Source of the DNA: Chara braunii
Lineage: Eukaryota > Streptophyta > Charophyceae > Charales > Characeae
Length of the DNA: 26,315 nt
NCBI GenBank assembly: GCA_003427395.1
Contig: BFEA01000051.1
Span: 1,274,066-1,300,380 of the forward strand
Reading direction: 5' to 3'
Shown here: positions 8,300 to 18,000 of the stretch, in pieces
How positions within the stretch are numbered: the first letter of the stretch is position 1
Layout of the letters: every line of letters starts with the position of its first letter
Made by a program: the position numbers and the translations under genes
The notes under the pieces: model-generated
The model's database searches: none
Told to the model about the DNA's origin: nothing
Seen by the model: only the letters and a program-made list of their open reading frames with translations

Positions 8300-11200
8300 A
8301 TGGAAGCAATTAATGCATATTATGGTAAGAACCCATCCTGGCAACGTGCAACCAAAACAGCAGACTTGGATCTCAGATCTCTAAATGTAAATGGTCTAGC
8401 TACGGCAGACATAGAAAAAAGAAAGTCAATATTAGAACAGTTAAAATGAGTGGGTGGTAGGTCATGGCCTGACATAATATGTATTCAAGAAACTCATCAG
8501 ACTGATTCCCCTATTCACACTCGGGCTCACAATATGGTCTGGCGTTTTATTAAGATTAGTGCGTATTCTCCAAGAAGTGGGTCAACAGGAGTAGCAATTT
8601 GGGTACCACTGGAATCTCGAGCACAAATTGTGCAATGGGTATCAGATAAGGAACAAGGTCGATGAATATATGTTATCTTCAAGATTGAATCAGATACTAT
8701 ATGTGTAATGAATGTAAATGGGTCAAATGATGTTGAAGAAAAAATGAGATTTTTTCAGGACATAAGAACACATATCCCGGCAGGAATACCCCTAATCATG
8801 GCAAGAGATTTCAGTGCGGCCCCAGATAGATGGTTAGATCGTTGGAAGATTCCTACTCCATGCCCTCCTTATATAGAGGAAACTGATAATATAATACAAA
8901 CCTTATGCGAAAATGAATGCCTATTTGACTCATATCGAAGAATCTTCCCAAGGGAAAAAGTTTTCACATGTTTACGCAGTCAAGGTAACCATCTCCAATT
9001 AAGATCAAGAATAGATCTGATTTTAATGTCTGAAGATCTAGAAAGATCTCTCACAGGGGCAACAATTTTTTCAAAAAGCCTATGGACAGGTGCAGATCAT
9101 AAAATGTGTTCAATACTTCTCTCTTTAAAAAAGAAACCAGATCAGGGGAGGAGATTCTATAAACTAAATACATTTTTTCTAATATATGACAGTTTTAAAA
9201 AATATTTAGCAGATGTATGGGAACACTGGCATTCGACGGAAGTGAAACAAAATTTCTTTATTGCTTGGTTCAATAATGGGTTAAACTTTCTTGCAAAAAA
9301 ACGTAATGAATTTTTAAAATTACGAGCAAAGAATAAACATTTGCAAGAAATACAAATTCAAGAACAAATTTTGAATTATGAATCTCAAGACCCGGGATCT
9401 TCATAAAATATTGATATACAAGAACTCAGGAAACAACTGTTGTCATTTGCGCAGCATCGCATCGCTGGCAGGGACAGATAATCAGAGACAAATTGACGAA
9501 ATTTAGAACAGAAGGTCAAATGGATAAATCATTTTTTGCAATGGCCAAATTATGAGCTAAATGTTTTTATATTGATAATTTATATAATCATGAGGCTTAG
9601 AGGGATCCTTTGACACCCGCATCCTCAGCAACAAGTTTGAAAGTTACATATGATTTGTTTAAAGAGTTATTCAAATCATCCAAAGACCCTACCTGTATCC
9701 AAAAAGATGATCAATCTACTTCTCTCTTCTTAGAGCCACTATTTCAGTCGATTACTGATGAACAATGCGAACATCTTGAAAAACCAATAACTAAAGAAAA
9801 AATTTGTACAGCTTTAATTCAGATGGAGGAGGACAAAACATCGAGAGTGGATGGTCTGCCCAAATAATTTTGGGAAGCCATGTGGCCCATCCTGTCACCA
9901 GACCTGATGAAATACTACCATGAGGTGTGGGAAACATGACAAATGGGAGAATTTGTTAGTCAAGGAATTATTACCCTATTATACAAAAAGGGGGATAAAT
10001 CCAATATCAAGAATTATAGACCAATTATAAAAGATCGGCACATACAAGATAATATTCTTCTAATCAATGAAATGGTCAAAGTTGCACGGCAAACCAAGCA
10101 AAATGCTGCGATCGTTCTTATAGATTTTGAAAAGGCATATGACCATATGGATTGGCGATTTTTGGATGCTTGTTTACATAAGCTAAATTTTGGACCCAAC
10201 ATGCGTAGATGGGTTGAAATTCTACATATTAATGCCACCACACATATTCTTGTGAACGGCTTGTTGTCTCCTGAAATCCGCCTTCAAAGGTCAGTAAGGC
10301 AAGACAACCCTCTGACTCCTTTTCTTTTTGTTATTGTAATGGAAGCCCTGGGTGCCAACCCTAGAGCCAATCATAATATCAAAAAACTAAGCATTTCAGG
10401 AATCTTGGAAGAGGCAATACCAATAACCTCAATGTTTGCAGATGACCTTACAATAATCATAGAGGCCTCAGAAATAAATATGGAAGAAATAAAAAACCTT
10501 TTGGACCAATTTTCTAACCTTTCTGATATGATAGTCAATTGGGGAAGTAAAACACAAGGATGGTGGATCCACTCAAATAGCGGACGTCCACCTGAATCCC
10601 GCAGGGTGCAATGGTTGCCATTAGAAGCCCCCATGAGAGTGTTAGGTGTATCATTGACGGCCACTGACAAACCTACAACTAATAATGATTGGATTTCAAA
10701 ACCCGCAATTCCAAAAATGAATCAATGGAAGAATCAACATACTTCTTCTAGGAAGGACACTGATTATAAATAATGTAGTGTTCGCATCAATTTGGTGCAA
10801 ATCAGCAATTTGGGCAATTAGCAAACCATGAATCAAACATCTCCTAAAACTAGTGACGACATTTCTCTTGAGAGGAGATCATGAGCTTCAAAAGGTAATT
10901 CCTAGAGTGGCATGGACTACCCTTATCCAACCAAAGTTCAAAGGAGGATTAGGGATTTTGGACCCCACCCTACACTGTCAAGCTTTGTCCCTTCAATGGA
11001 TGATTGAACTCATCTTTGGTATAGACAAGCCGTGACAACCTCTAGCCTTACAACAAAGCAGAATATTGGCACCGGAGACACCACCCGAGGTTCATCCTCT
11101 TACTTGGATAGAAAACCTATTTTGGCATATCCCTCGTCCTTCCGCACATTTGAGAAATGATGGGGAAAAAGGTGCTACTCGTAGAGATCTTATCCTAGAT

Positions 11201-12768
11201 ACTCTATGGGTGTCTCTTCTGAAAGTTTGGAGGAAATTACCATTACCCAACAAACCTAAACCCTCACGTTTTGAGAAAATATTGAGGCAACCTTTATTCG
11301 GTAACAGATGGATTACAGATGCTAATAGCTGTGTGTATAATAACTCTACTCCTCCCTGGTCCCAATGGGTAAAGAAAGGGGTCATACGGGTTAAAGACAT
11401 TTGGGATTTACAAAGGAGAAGATGAAAAAATTCATATCAACTCAAAAAAACAATTACTTATGCCCACAAATTGGACCAGAATTTGGACCGCATAACAAGT
11501 TTCATCCCTTTGACATGGGTAAGAGAATTGAGAAATGGTGTAAAGTTTCAAAAATGTGATTTTGTTATAATTACACAAGATCCACAAGATTAGAAGATTG
11601 GGCAAATCATGAGTTTACTTAAGGAAGGAGCTCTAATAGCTTTATTCAAAATAACAACAAATCATCTACTCATTTTAACACCAGACAATCAGGTTGAGTT
11701 CTTTCCATTCAATGAAATGTTTAGAATCAGAGTTATTTTTATCTCAGCAACCACTGGATGGAGAGCCTTCCAACCAAAATGCCCTATTACAGAACTACCT
11801 TTTGATCCAGACGAATGGGTATGGAAAACGGGTACAAGAAGTAAACCACGTACTCTACAATCTCTAACAGTTAAGGCAACATATCGTCTGCTTCGGCCTA
11901 GGGTAGATGTGACATCTATAATAAGGGAGCGATGGGCCAGGCATTTGAACATAGATATACAAAGTATCAGAAATATAAAATTCTTTAATCAAATAAAAAA
12001 ACGGCCTGCTAAGTTTTCATCTTTACAATGGCAAATAATTCATCGATGTCTTCCAACGAATGATTGGCTTATCAGTCATACCAATCTAGAGCAAAGAGGT
12101 CTGTTGCTTCCATGATGTAAAACATATCTATCTGTTTTCCCAACAAGAAAATCAGAGAAACAATTGAGCATATATTCATCCAATGTCCCGGAACGGTATT
12201 ATTATGGAGAAAATGAGACAGTGTGTGGAGAACACTGGCAGGAATCGACTGGCCATGGGGCTAGAAAGTCGTACTATTAGGACAATGAGAACCACATGAT
12301 ATGCAACTATCAGAATTTCAGAGGAATCTATTCGAACTTGGTCGAAAAGTCATTCTATGGACATTATGGTACAAGAGGTGTGCCTATGAGAGACAAGATG
12401 TAAAACTTGAAGGAATGGAGTTTGCTGAACTAATTATTCAATTTGTACAGACATAAATAAGAGCACATTGGTTAGTAGTACGATCAAAGATACAACAGCT
12501 CCATAAAAAAAGGTATATAATCGAATGTATTCAAAAATTCAATCAAAATTGGCTGGGAGGGAATGAAGGAGGGTGCCTGGAAGAAGTGAAATGGTCGGGG
12601 AAGGAAGAACAGGGGGAAAATTTAAAACGAGACTTCCTCTTGAGCTTCAAAGACTGGTTTTCGCTTCCTCCAGGAACCACACTCAGATCTCCAGAATTTT
12701 TTCCTAATCCCTTTCCCCGTCAGAATTAGCAATGGTGGATTCGCAATGGTATCCTCAATAGAGTATGA
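8300..12768 (+). pseudogene. LINE ORF2 remnant: APE endonuclease and reverse transcriptase
   Basis: This is the enzyme that nicks target DNA and reverse-transcribes the LINE RNA. The ATG at 8300 follows the ORF1 end by a few bases. The APE domain covers about 8375-9120: LNVNG, IQET (catalytic Glu), ARDFSAAPD in place of the usual GDFN, SRIDLIL and ADHKM. The reverse transcriptase covers about 9950-10700: LIDFEKAYD (Asp at 10123), QDNPLTPFLF where QGxPLSP is usual, FADD at 10435-10446, and a VLGV block. Further C-terminal is a zinc-finger-like ETIEHIFIQCP (about 12155). Frames change near 9480, 10745 and 12140. Stops include TGA 8447, 8663, 9553, 9937, 10829, 11033, 11423, 12113, 12214 and 12286, with TAA and TAG elsewhere. 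About 40 residues appear deleted at about 10026, between NYRPI and the next conserved block. Confidence 0.85.
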
Positions 12769-12915
12769 ATGCAACATTGCTGGGCTATTTGTTAGATTAT
12801 TTCCAGGAGATTATTTTTTTGTTAGATTTAATAATTGTATCTGGCGGCCTGGTTTGGCTGAAGAGGCAGTTTTTATCTCCACATGTTTTTATAAAGAAAC
12901 AAAGACTATGTAAAA
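12769..12915 (+). other. LINE 3' UTR and end
   Basis: AT-rich sequence after the last recognisable ORF2 codon. It contains CTGGCGGCCTGGTTTGGCTG and ends in a short A-rich stretch (ACAAAGACTATGTAAAA) directly against the GGGACGCTGG repeat. There is no long poly(A). The boundary at 12915 is inferred from where the next repeat begins. Confidence 0.5.
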
Positions 12916-12980
12916 GGGACGCTGGACCCGATTTCCAGCAGGTGATGCTCCCCACCAATAGATGGAGTCCCTACCCAGGT

Positions 12981-13014
12981 GTTAGTGTTGCCTGCTCTTA
13001 TCAGCAACACTAAC
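12981..13014. repeat. 11-bp hairpin
   Basis: GTTAGTGTTGC (12981-12991) pairs perfectly with GCAACACTAAC (13004-13014) across a 12-base loop. It is close to the left inverted terminal repeat. It is not a terminator of any known gene here. Confidence 0.8.
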
Positions 13015-13320
13015 GTTGGTAGGTTTTGTTAAAAAAAAAAAAACATTGTGCTATTTTTAATGAAGTATTTTGAAAATCGAAATTCTAAAAAAATCAGTAA
13101 AATCTAAAAAGACTAAAAAAAAAATAATAATAATAAAAAAAANAAAAAAAAAAAAAAAAAAAAAAAGAGTCGTGAAGCCTTGCACTCTCCAGAAAGTTGT
13201 TTTGTGGAGAGGTCCGAGGACCACCCATCACAAACCGCCGTGCACAGGCGGGGAAACCGGATTCACTCTCCACAACTTGTGTCAACAGTGTGGCGAGCCG
13301 TCTGACACATTTTGCATTTG

Positions 13321-13370
13321 CCAAGTTAGGCGAGTAAGTGCAACAAGGCGCCTACTCACCAAACTTGGTG
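13321..13370. repeat. Imperfect 15-bp hairpin
   Basis: CAAGTTAGGCGAGTA pairs with TACTCACCAAACTTG with two mismatches. It is part of the run of fold-back sequence between the 30-bp inverted repeats. Confidence 0.65.
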
Positions 13371-13445
13371 TATGGCAAGTAGTGCAACTAGGCCCTATCA
13401 CTCACCCACACCAGATGGAAAACTCTACAGACTGTCGGTTCACAC

Positions 13446-13552
13446 CCCATCACAAGCAAGCGGAACACCCACGAAACAAAGAGAGCGAGTGCATTTTTTG
13501 GCTGTGACAGACCTTTCTTTATTTCGTGGGTGTTTTGCTTGCTTGTGATGGG
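13446..13552. repeat. 31-bp inverted repeat (long hairpin)
   Basis: The left arm 13446-13476 (CCCATCACAAGCAAGC onward) and right arm 13522-13552 (ending GCTTGCTTGTGATGGG) are complementary except at two positions. The loop is 45 bases. The right arm leads straight into the right terminal repeat at 13553. The near-identity of the arms suggests a recent or maintained structure. Confidence 0.9.
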
Positions 13553-13808
13553 TCACCTGCTGGAAACCGGGTCCAGCGTCCCTTAGATACATCATCTCAA
13601 CACAATATTTGTTGGGACGGTGGCCTTATCATTTCATAGTCTGGAGCACTGACTTTCCCTTGGGGCTGCATCGATCAGCATTCCTATTTCTAGAGCTCCT
13701 TCTTCCTACTGACCCAGTCCCTCCTTGGAAATCGCCAACTGAATCCTCCTTTTCTATCCCCCTTCAGTTTGTCAGCCCAAGTTCAATCCCAGGTGTCTGC
13801 ACCCCTCC

Positions 13809-13929
13809 GTTTCCTTTTCTTTCCCTTGTCTCTCCCTCGTGCGTGTAGGGTCTGTCATACCACTGTATGTATCCTACCCGTTTCCTTTCTCTCTCTCGTC
13901 CGTGTAGGACCTGTCATACTGTTGTATGT
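13809..13929. repeat. Short tandem duplication, about 59 bp
   Basis: GTTTCCTTT, CTCTCNCTCGTNCGTGTAGG, CTGTCATAC and TGTATGT recur in the same order, with an offset of 59 at CGTGTAGG and a 12-base indel in the pyrimidine run. The wider 13640-14280 region has no other feature that I can support. The ORFs there are pyrimidine-rich and show no domain. Confidence 0.75.
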
Positions 13930-14383
13930 TGTGTGTGGGAGGGGCTTCCACCTCCCATCCACCAGGCTTGTTTCAAACTGTCCTTATGTTGGTGTAAGTT
14001 GGAAGTGTGCCTGGGAACACACCGTGCAAGTGCATGTCCCTTTGTGCGCTTGTTCGTCATGGTGGCTGCTTACTACGGCTCACCGACCAATCAGTCCGTG
14101 CCAGCGTCAGTTGGCCCCCTGCTGGGCTCCCATGTCACTTCACATTTCTCTGTCGGCTCCTCCGGTTGAGGTTTTAGTGGGTTCTGCTCCCACCCTTGTA
14201 CCATATGGTGTTCAGGACAGTGTCCTCTCCTGGCCAGGTCTTGTCTTACAGAGGCACTCCAGCCAGGTTCAAACTCAGGTCGTCACATTACTATTATTAA
14301 TTTATTATTATTATTTTAAATTTTCTTCGAGTGGTCATAAGTTCCCCTGACCAGCATTAGCGCTCAAGGGTGGAAGCCTCATN

Positions 14384-14402
14384 TTTTTTTTTTTTTTTTT
14401 TA
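14384..14402. repeat. Poly(T) run next to an N
   Basis: A T-run follows the unknown base at 14383. On the minus strand it would read as a poly(A) tail, but I could not define the element it would belong to. The N beside a homopolymer points to assembly or polishing uncertainty. Confidence 0.7.
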
Positions 14403-14478
14403 AGCCCTTTGGAAGCCCTCTATCATCCCAGCACTAGCGAGAGAACCTCCAGAATCGAGGACTTGGCTGTCAGGCTGC

Positions 14479-14600
14479 TCCATCTATTGGTGGGGAGGGA
14501 CACGTGCTGGAAACCAGGTGCAGCGTCCATCAGATACAACATTTCAATACTGTTTATTTTCTGCCATCAGTGCCTGGGGCTGTGGCCATTAGAGTATACT
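14479..14600 (+). repeat. Third copy of the GGTCCAGCGTCC repeat family
   Basis: CTCCATCTATTGGTGGGGAG (14479-14498) is the exact reverse complement of 12947-12966. TGCTGGAAACCAGGTGCAGCGTCC (14505-14528) matches 13557-13580. The outer CAGATACAACATTTCAATAC matches the sequence after 13582. This copy therefore links the left and right halves of the other two, showing that the family consensus is longer than the 30-bp arm. Confidence 0.75.
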
Positions 14601-14948
14601 GACCCTAGGCCCCCCAAATCACAAAGGAAGCCGCCAGATTGAGTCCTTTGGTTACAAGGATTCAATTTGGCCGCTCATTTTGCGAATTTGTGATTTTGAG
14701 GGCCTAGTGTGAGTACGCGCTTACTGTGTCTGTTCTGAAGGCTTAGCTCATTACTCTGTCTGTCCTGAAGCTCGTTTCTTCCAGTAGGGCTGCAGTTATC
14801 ACTCTCCCTATCCTAGAGCTCCCTCTTTCCCCTCATGGGCCAGGTTTGGCGAGTCATCTGTGTTCGTAGATACAGGAAACTGCAGGGCCCCATTTCCAGC
14901 ACAGGGCTAAGCGAGGTAGTGGCCCTAGACTTAGTCCTCTCCTGTGGG

Positions 14949-15112
14949 GTCCAAGTCCCACTAGCACAGTTGAGTTTCCCCAATGCCGGAATCTGGACAT
15001 GTTTGTGGAGATGTGCGGTTGAGGAAACTGAATGCGACTTGTGCACATCTCTAGAGACACGTCCAGATTCGGGCCAGTGAGGAGACTTAACGCTGCTAGT
15101 GGGACTTGGCCC
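14949..15112. mobile_element. Fold-back element with arms of about 70 bp
   Basis: The left arm (14949-15016) and right arm (15043-15112) are reverse complements with scattered mismatches. Shared blocks include CCAAGTCCCACTAGCA, a GTTRAGTYTCC block, GAATCTGGAC, TGTG/GTGTCT and GAGATGTGC. The loop is about 26 bases. There is no coding content; it is MITE-like or a hairpin-forming repeat. The 14600-14948 stretch before it has nothing recognisable. Confidence 0.8.
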
Positions 15113-15195
15113 CGGGTTGTTATGTCGAGGGATTCCCGGCCTCAGTCATATTTTGCTAATGAAATCTGCGAAGTTAACTTGTTCAAAAAGAAACA

Positions 15196-15458
15196 GGGAA
15201 AATTGCATATGTACCCTTGTAAAGATGGGAATATCGGCTATACCCAGTCGGAGTGCCAACTTGCACCTATACTGGGAAAACGACCTGTGAAAATTGTTTG
15301 CATGCCCAGGACTGAGGTGGATCCAGGTTGGTAACCCAAAATTGCCACAGTGACTATAACCAGCTACTGGGATGCACAAATTATGGGCATACCCATGAAA
15401 ATTTATGGGCATACCTGAGGTGGCGGCTGGCCAATTAGAAGGATCAAGAGGAACTGAG
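15196..15458 (+). mobile_element. 5' half of a split MITE (same family as 18306-18811)
   Basis: It starts with the terminal motif GGGAAAATTGCA (15196). It then follows the intact copy block by block: AAAGATGGGAATAYCGG, TATACCCAGTC, CCAACTTGC, GTGAAAATTGTTTGCATGCCCAGGAC (long identical run), ACAAATTATGGGCATACCC and a GAGG end. The other half of the same copy lies at 18016-18298, beyond the 15474-18000 insertion. Confidence 0.85.
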
Positions 15459-15473
15459 AATCATAACCTCTTA
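15459..15473. repeat. Target-site duplication, left copy
   Basis: AATCATAACCTCTTA, identical in all 15 bases to 18001-18015. It immediately precedes the first base of the composite insertion. Confidence 0.85.
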
Positions 15474-15999
15474 GGTCTGGGATGCGGGCGCAACGCTACT
15501 GGGAGCGCTGCGCCCTGCCCGACGCTACGTGCTCCTGGAGATGGCGAGCGGCGGCGATGGCGGCCTTTTCTGAAGTCCTGGCGCTTAGCGCAGGCGCTTG
15601 ACCACACCATCTCACAAGTTGATGTGGCAGATGGTCTGACTCCCGGTGGCGTTCAGTTTCTGGGAGTTCCATGTTTTACTCCATTGCCGCTGCGTTGCTG
15701 CACGTGGCTTTCGGCCTGAGAGGCGTTGGCTTTGTCGATGTCTGTGGAGTGCAATGGAGTTAGCCCTAGGTACCCTGAAGTGTGAGTGATTACAGTAACG
15801 GCCTGCCATTGGGGTACTGCTCGCCATCATCCTTGCCATCACTATCAGTATCAGGTCGCGATTTGACATGACCCCACTGCTTTTGTCTTCAGGGGCGCAG
15901 CTTGGACGTGTTATCAAGTACAATCAACACTGTTATCGCCATCACAACGACGCTATCAGGGGCGCAGTTCGTCATCAAGCTGATGTTTGTCATCATTAT

Positions 16000-16044
16000 C
16001 ATCATCAAGGTTTGCTAGCATCATCATCATCAGGGTGCTGCTCG

Positions 16045-16114
<70 letters not shown>

Positions 16115-16480
16115 CAGCATCAGCATCAGCATCAGCATCAGCATCATCAATAGGGCATGGTTCACCATCATCATCGACATCGTCATCATGATAATGTTTT
16201 GTCCTCATGATCAGGGTGCCGCTTGTCACCACCATCATCATCATCAGGGTACTATCATCGAAGGTGCTCGTCATCAACACCATCATTTGGATCATCATCA
16301 TCATCATCAAATCATCATCAAATCATCATCATTAGTGATGCTCGCCATCACCACCATCATCATCGTCATCATCAAATCATCATCATTAGCGATGCTCGCT
16401 ATCACCGCCATCATCATCCTGTTGTCATCACAGGGCGCTGTGCGTCAGCATCATCAGCATCAATCATCATTCATCTACCT
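16000..16480. repeat. ATC / GCA trinucleotide microsatellite
   Basis: There is a dense (TCA)n run, then (GCA)n, then a GCATCA hexamer run at about 16040-16150, with further ATCATC blocks separated by short unique words (CAGGGTGC, GATGCTCGCCATC) up to about 16480. The polyserine, polyhistidine, polyisoleucine and polyaspartate ORFs predicted here in several frames are artefacts of the repeat. Confidence 0.9.
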
Positions 16481-16585
16481 TTTCTCCATCACGATTTTCG
16501 GAATTTTTGATTGGAAGTGTTTTTCCGTTCTCCACTATTAATTTCTAATTCCCCTTTGGGCACACTAATGAATTATTTTTGAGCG

Positions 16586-17310
16586 GGTGGGGGGTTGGGG
16601 TTTTAAGGAGGAGAGCTCTACTCTGCAGGGGCTTCACAAGGGGGGGGGTGAAATGCCCTGGAGGGAGTGGGGGCAGATTTTGGGGGATGCCCTATTCTGG
16701 GGCTGAGAGAGATGAATGGGGTGACATCATATCCCAGAGGAGGCAGTTTGGGGTAAGGGGTTGGCTGAGGCATACTTTGGGTGGGATTGGATGCCTTAGT
16801 GGAAGATGGGGGAGGAAGCATGTATGTCCCAAGTTGGGGCCGATAAGGGAAGCTTGTGATCAGGGCAATCCTTTTCGGTGGAGGCAGCGGAGGGACAGAG
16901 GGAGATGGAGGAAAGGGGGGGGGAATAATCCAAAGAAACATCCATAATTCGGATACTCGTTTTAAACATAAACAAATTGTTTCTGGTGGGGTGGTGGGCT
17001 GGTTCCGAGGGGGAGAACTCTACTCTGCAAGGGCTTCACAAGGAGGGAGGTGATTGTCCTGAAGGGAGATGGGGCAGATTTATTATGGGGCTGGGGGAGA
17101 TGTATGGGTCGGCATCATACCACAACGGAGGCAGACAATGGCAAGGGGTTGGCAGAGGCATTCTTTGGGTGGGAACTCGATGCCTTTGTGGGAGTAGGGG
17201 GGAAACGGGTCTGTCCCAAGTTGGGGCCGATGAGGAGTGCCCGTGATCAGGGGCGGTTCTTTTTGGCGGAGGCAGCGGTGGGGCAGGGAGATGAGGGGGA
17301 CAGGGGGGTA
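16586..17310. repeat. Tandem duplication, 402-bp offset, G-rich
   Basis: Copy one (16586-16920) and copy two (16986-17310) share CTCTACTCTGCA (16617 and 17019), GGGCTTCACAAGG, GGGGCAGATTT, CATCATA, GGCANTTTGGGNNAAGGGGTTGGC-like blocks, TTTGGGTGGGA, GTCCCAAGTTGGGGCCGAT, GTGATCAGGG and GGAGGCAGCGG. Divergence is moderate. ORFs in both copies are frame-inconsistent, which argues against a protein repeat. Confidence 0.85.
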
Positions 17311-17472
17311 TTTCTATACTTCTTGATTTTTATGAGTTCTCAAAACAAACACCCTTGTTATCCGTGGTAGTTTGAAGAATTTCTCGGGACTTTGAAGGTT
17401 TGCTGGCGGTTTGTACGAATCTACACTGGAATCAGACTGTTATATTCAAGATCTGTAGCTGTTCAACGCCAG

Positions 17473-17668
17473 AACGACGCTGGCCGGAGCTGGGGTGATG
17501 CCCTGTAACTTGCCGAAGGTGAGGGCATGAGGCCTTGTACAGAGATCTGGGGATGCTATGCAGGGGCATCCTAAAAGACAGTTGGGGGTTGCTGACATAG
17601 GACGACACTGGCCGAAGCTGGAGTGAGTCGCGTCGCTCTGTAACCTAGCAGAAAGGGGGCGTGAGGCC
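17473..17668. repeat. Short direct repeat, about 65 bp, offset 128
   Basis: ACGACRCTGGCCGRAGCTGGRGTGA, a CTCTGTAAC/CCCTGTAAC block and GGGCRTGAGGCCT occur in both 17473-17535 and 17602-17668. It lies within the composite insertion, between the G-rich duplication and the SINE-like end. Confidence 0.75.
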
Positions 17669-17865
17669 TAGATAAGTTTGCCAGAGAATAAGTCGGTTTT
17701 AGTGAGTATTGTTATGATCTGTTGGAAATCCCTTAGATACTCGAGTGTTCGGAAAACTGCGGTGGATTTCAGGAGGTGTTTAGTGATCTTAAAAGGAGGC
17801 CAGAATTGCCGATATAGCGTAGTCTTCTAGATGTTTTCATACTAATCATCATCATCATCATATAA

Positions 17866-18000
17866 AGGACGCTGAGCCTGGTTCTCAGCATGTTCGGTTC
17901 GGTCACTCCGGGTAAACAGTGAGGACTCCGGCGTCAAGCTTCTTGTTGATAATATCAGCCTTGGGCACTGGGCCCGTGCTTAAAAAAAATAAAAATAAAA
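17866..18000 (+). mobile_element. SINE-like 3' module and A-rich tail of the composite insertion
   Basis: The module begins after an ATC run with GGACGCTGAGCCTGGTTCTCAGCA. That is similar to the GGACGCTGGACCCGATTTCCAGCA arm at 12917. It continues with CGGTCACTCCGGGT and ends with TCAGCCTTGGGCACTG (17955-17970), both also present in the SINE at 247-526, then an A-rich tail. The shared 3' end is the part a LINE reverse transcriptase would recognise in tail-sharing SINEs; that role is inference. Confidence 0.65.

Larger units (their letters stand above)
4040..12915 (+). mobile_element. Decayed L1-like LINE (non-LTR retrotransposon)
   Basis: The order of domains is that of a plant L1-type LINE: ORF1 with a retroviral-type zinc knuckle, then ORF2 with APE endonuclease, reverse transcriptase and a C-terminal Cys/His region, then a short 3' UTR ending near AAAGACTATGTAAAA. 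The 5' limit is uncertain, since purine-rich sequence from about 4040 to 4200 could be its 5' UTR or host. Reading-frame evidence begins at about 4200. Both ORFs carry roughly thirty in-frame stops together, plus at least four frameshifts, so it cannot be autonomous. No target-site duplication could be assigned. At the 3' end it abuts a different repeat that begins GGGACGCTGG at 12916. Confidence 0.85.
12916..13582. mobile_element. Element with 30-bp inverted terminal repeats
   Basis: The first 30 bases (12916-12945, starting GGGACGCTGGACCCG) and the last 30 (13553-13582, ending GGGTCCAGCGTCCC) are reverse complements at 29 of 30 positions. Between them lie A-runs with an N at 13143, several hairpins and no coding sequence. 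Such a pair could be the terminal repeats of a 667-bp MITE. Against that, one end has relatives outside this pair (14479-14600), and CTCCCCACCAATAGATGGAG inside the left arm has a perfect inverted copy at 14479-14498. Two opposed copies of a shorter repeat is therefore the alternative. Flanks show no obvious duplication. Confidence 0.55.
15474..18000 (+). mobile_element. Composite non-coding retroposon (SVA-like architecture)
   Basis: A 2,527-bp insertion is bounded by an exact 15-bp direct repeat and interrupts a MITE whose two halves lie on either side. From 5' to 3' it has four parts: a GC-rich head (15474-15780); an ATC/GCA microsatellite (about 16000-16480); a G-rich block duplicated at a 402-bp offset (16586-17310) followed by a second short duplication (17473-17668); and a 3' end (17866-17980) sharing TCAGCCTTGGGCACTG with the SINE at 247-526, followed by an A-rich tail. 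The A-rich 3' end plus 15-bp duplication is the signature of target-primed reverse transcription by a LINE. No ORF encodes a recognisable enzyme, so it must have been mobilised in trans. Its 5' end has no tRNA-like head. Confidence 0.7.

Noticed and set aside
8300-12768. Alternative genetic code with UGA = Trp
   Set aside because: Several TGA codons sit at plausible Trp sites, but TAA and TAG stops and frameshifts interrupt the same ORF, TGG is used for Trp elsewhere in it, and the gypsy element shows TAG at Trp as well. Transition decay explains all of it.
13609-14350. Cys/Ser-rich ORFs such as 13769-14350
   Set aside because: Overlapping frames of similar length, no domain, pyrimidine-rich composition and an internal tandem duplication point to non-coding DNA.
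14384-14402. Poly(T) as the tail of a minus-strand retroposon between 13166 and 14402
   Set aside because: No second end, duplication or element body could be identified, and an N next to the run makes its length unreliable.
15868-16541. Long ORFs rich in Ser, His, Ile, Asp or Met on both strands
   Set aside because: All come from ATC/GCA trinucleotide repeats, which are open in several frames. There is no domain or start context, and they lie inside a retroposed insertion.
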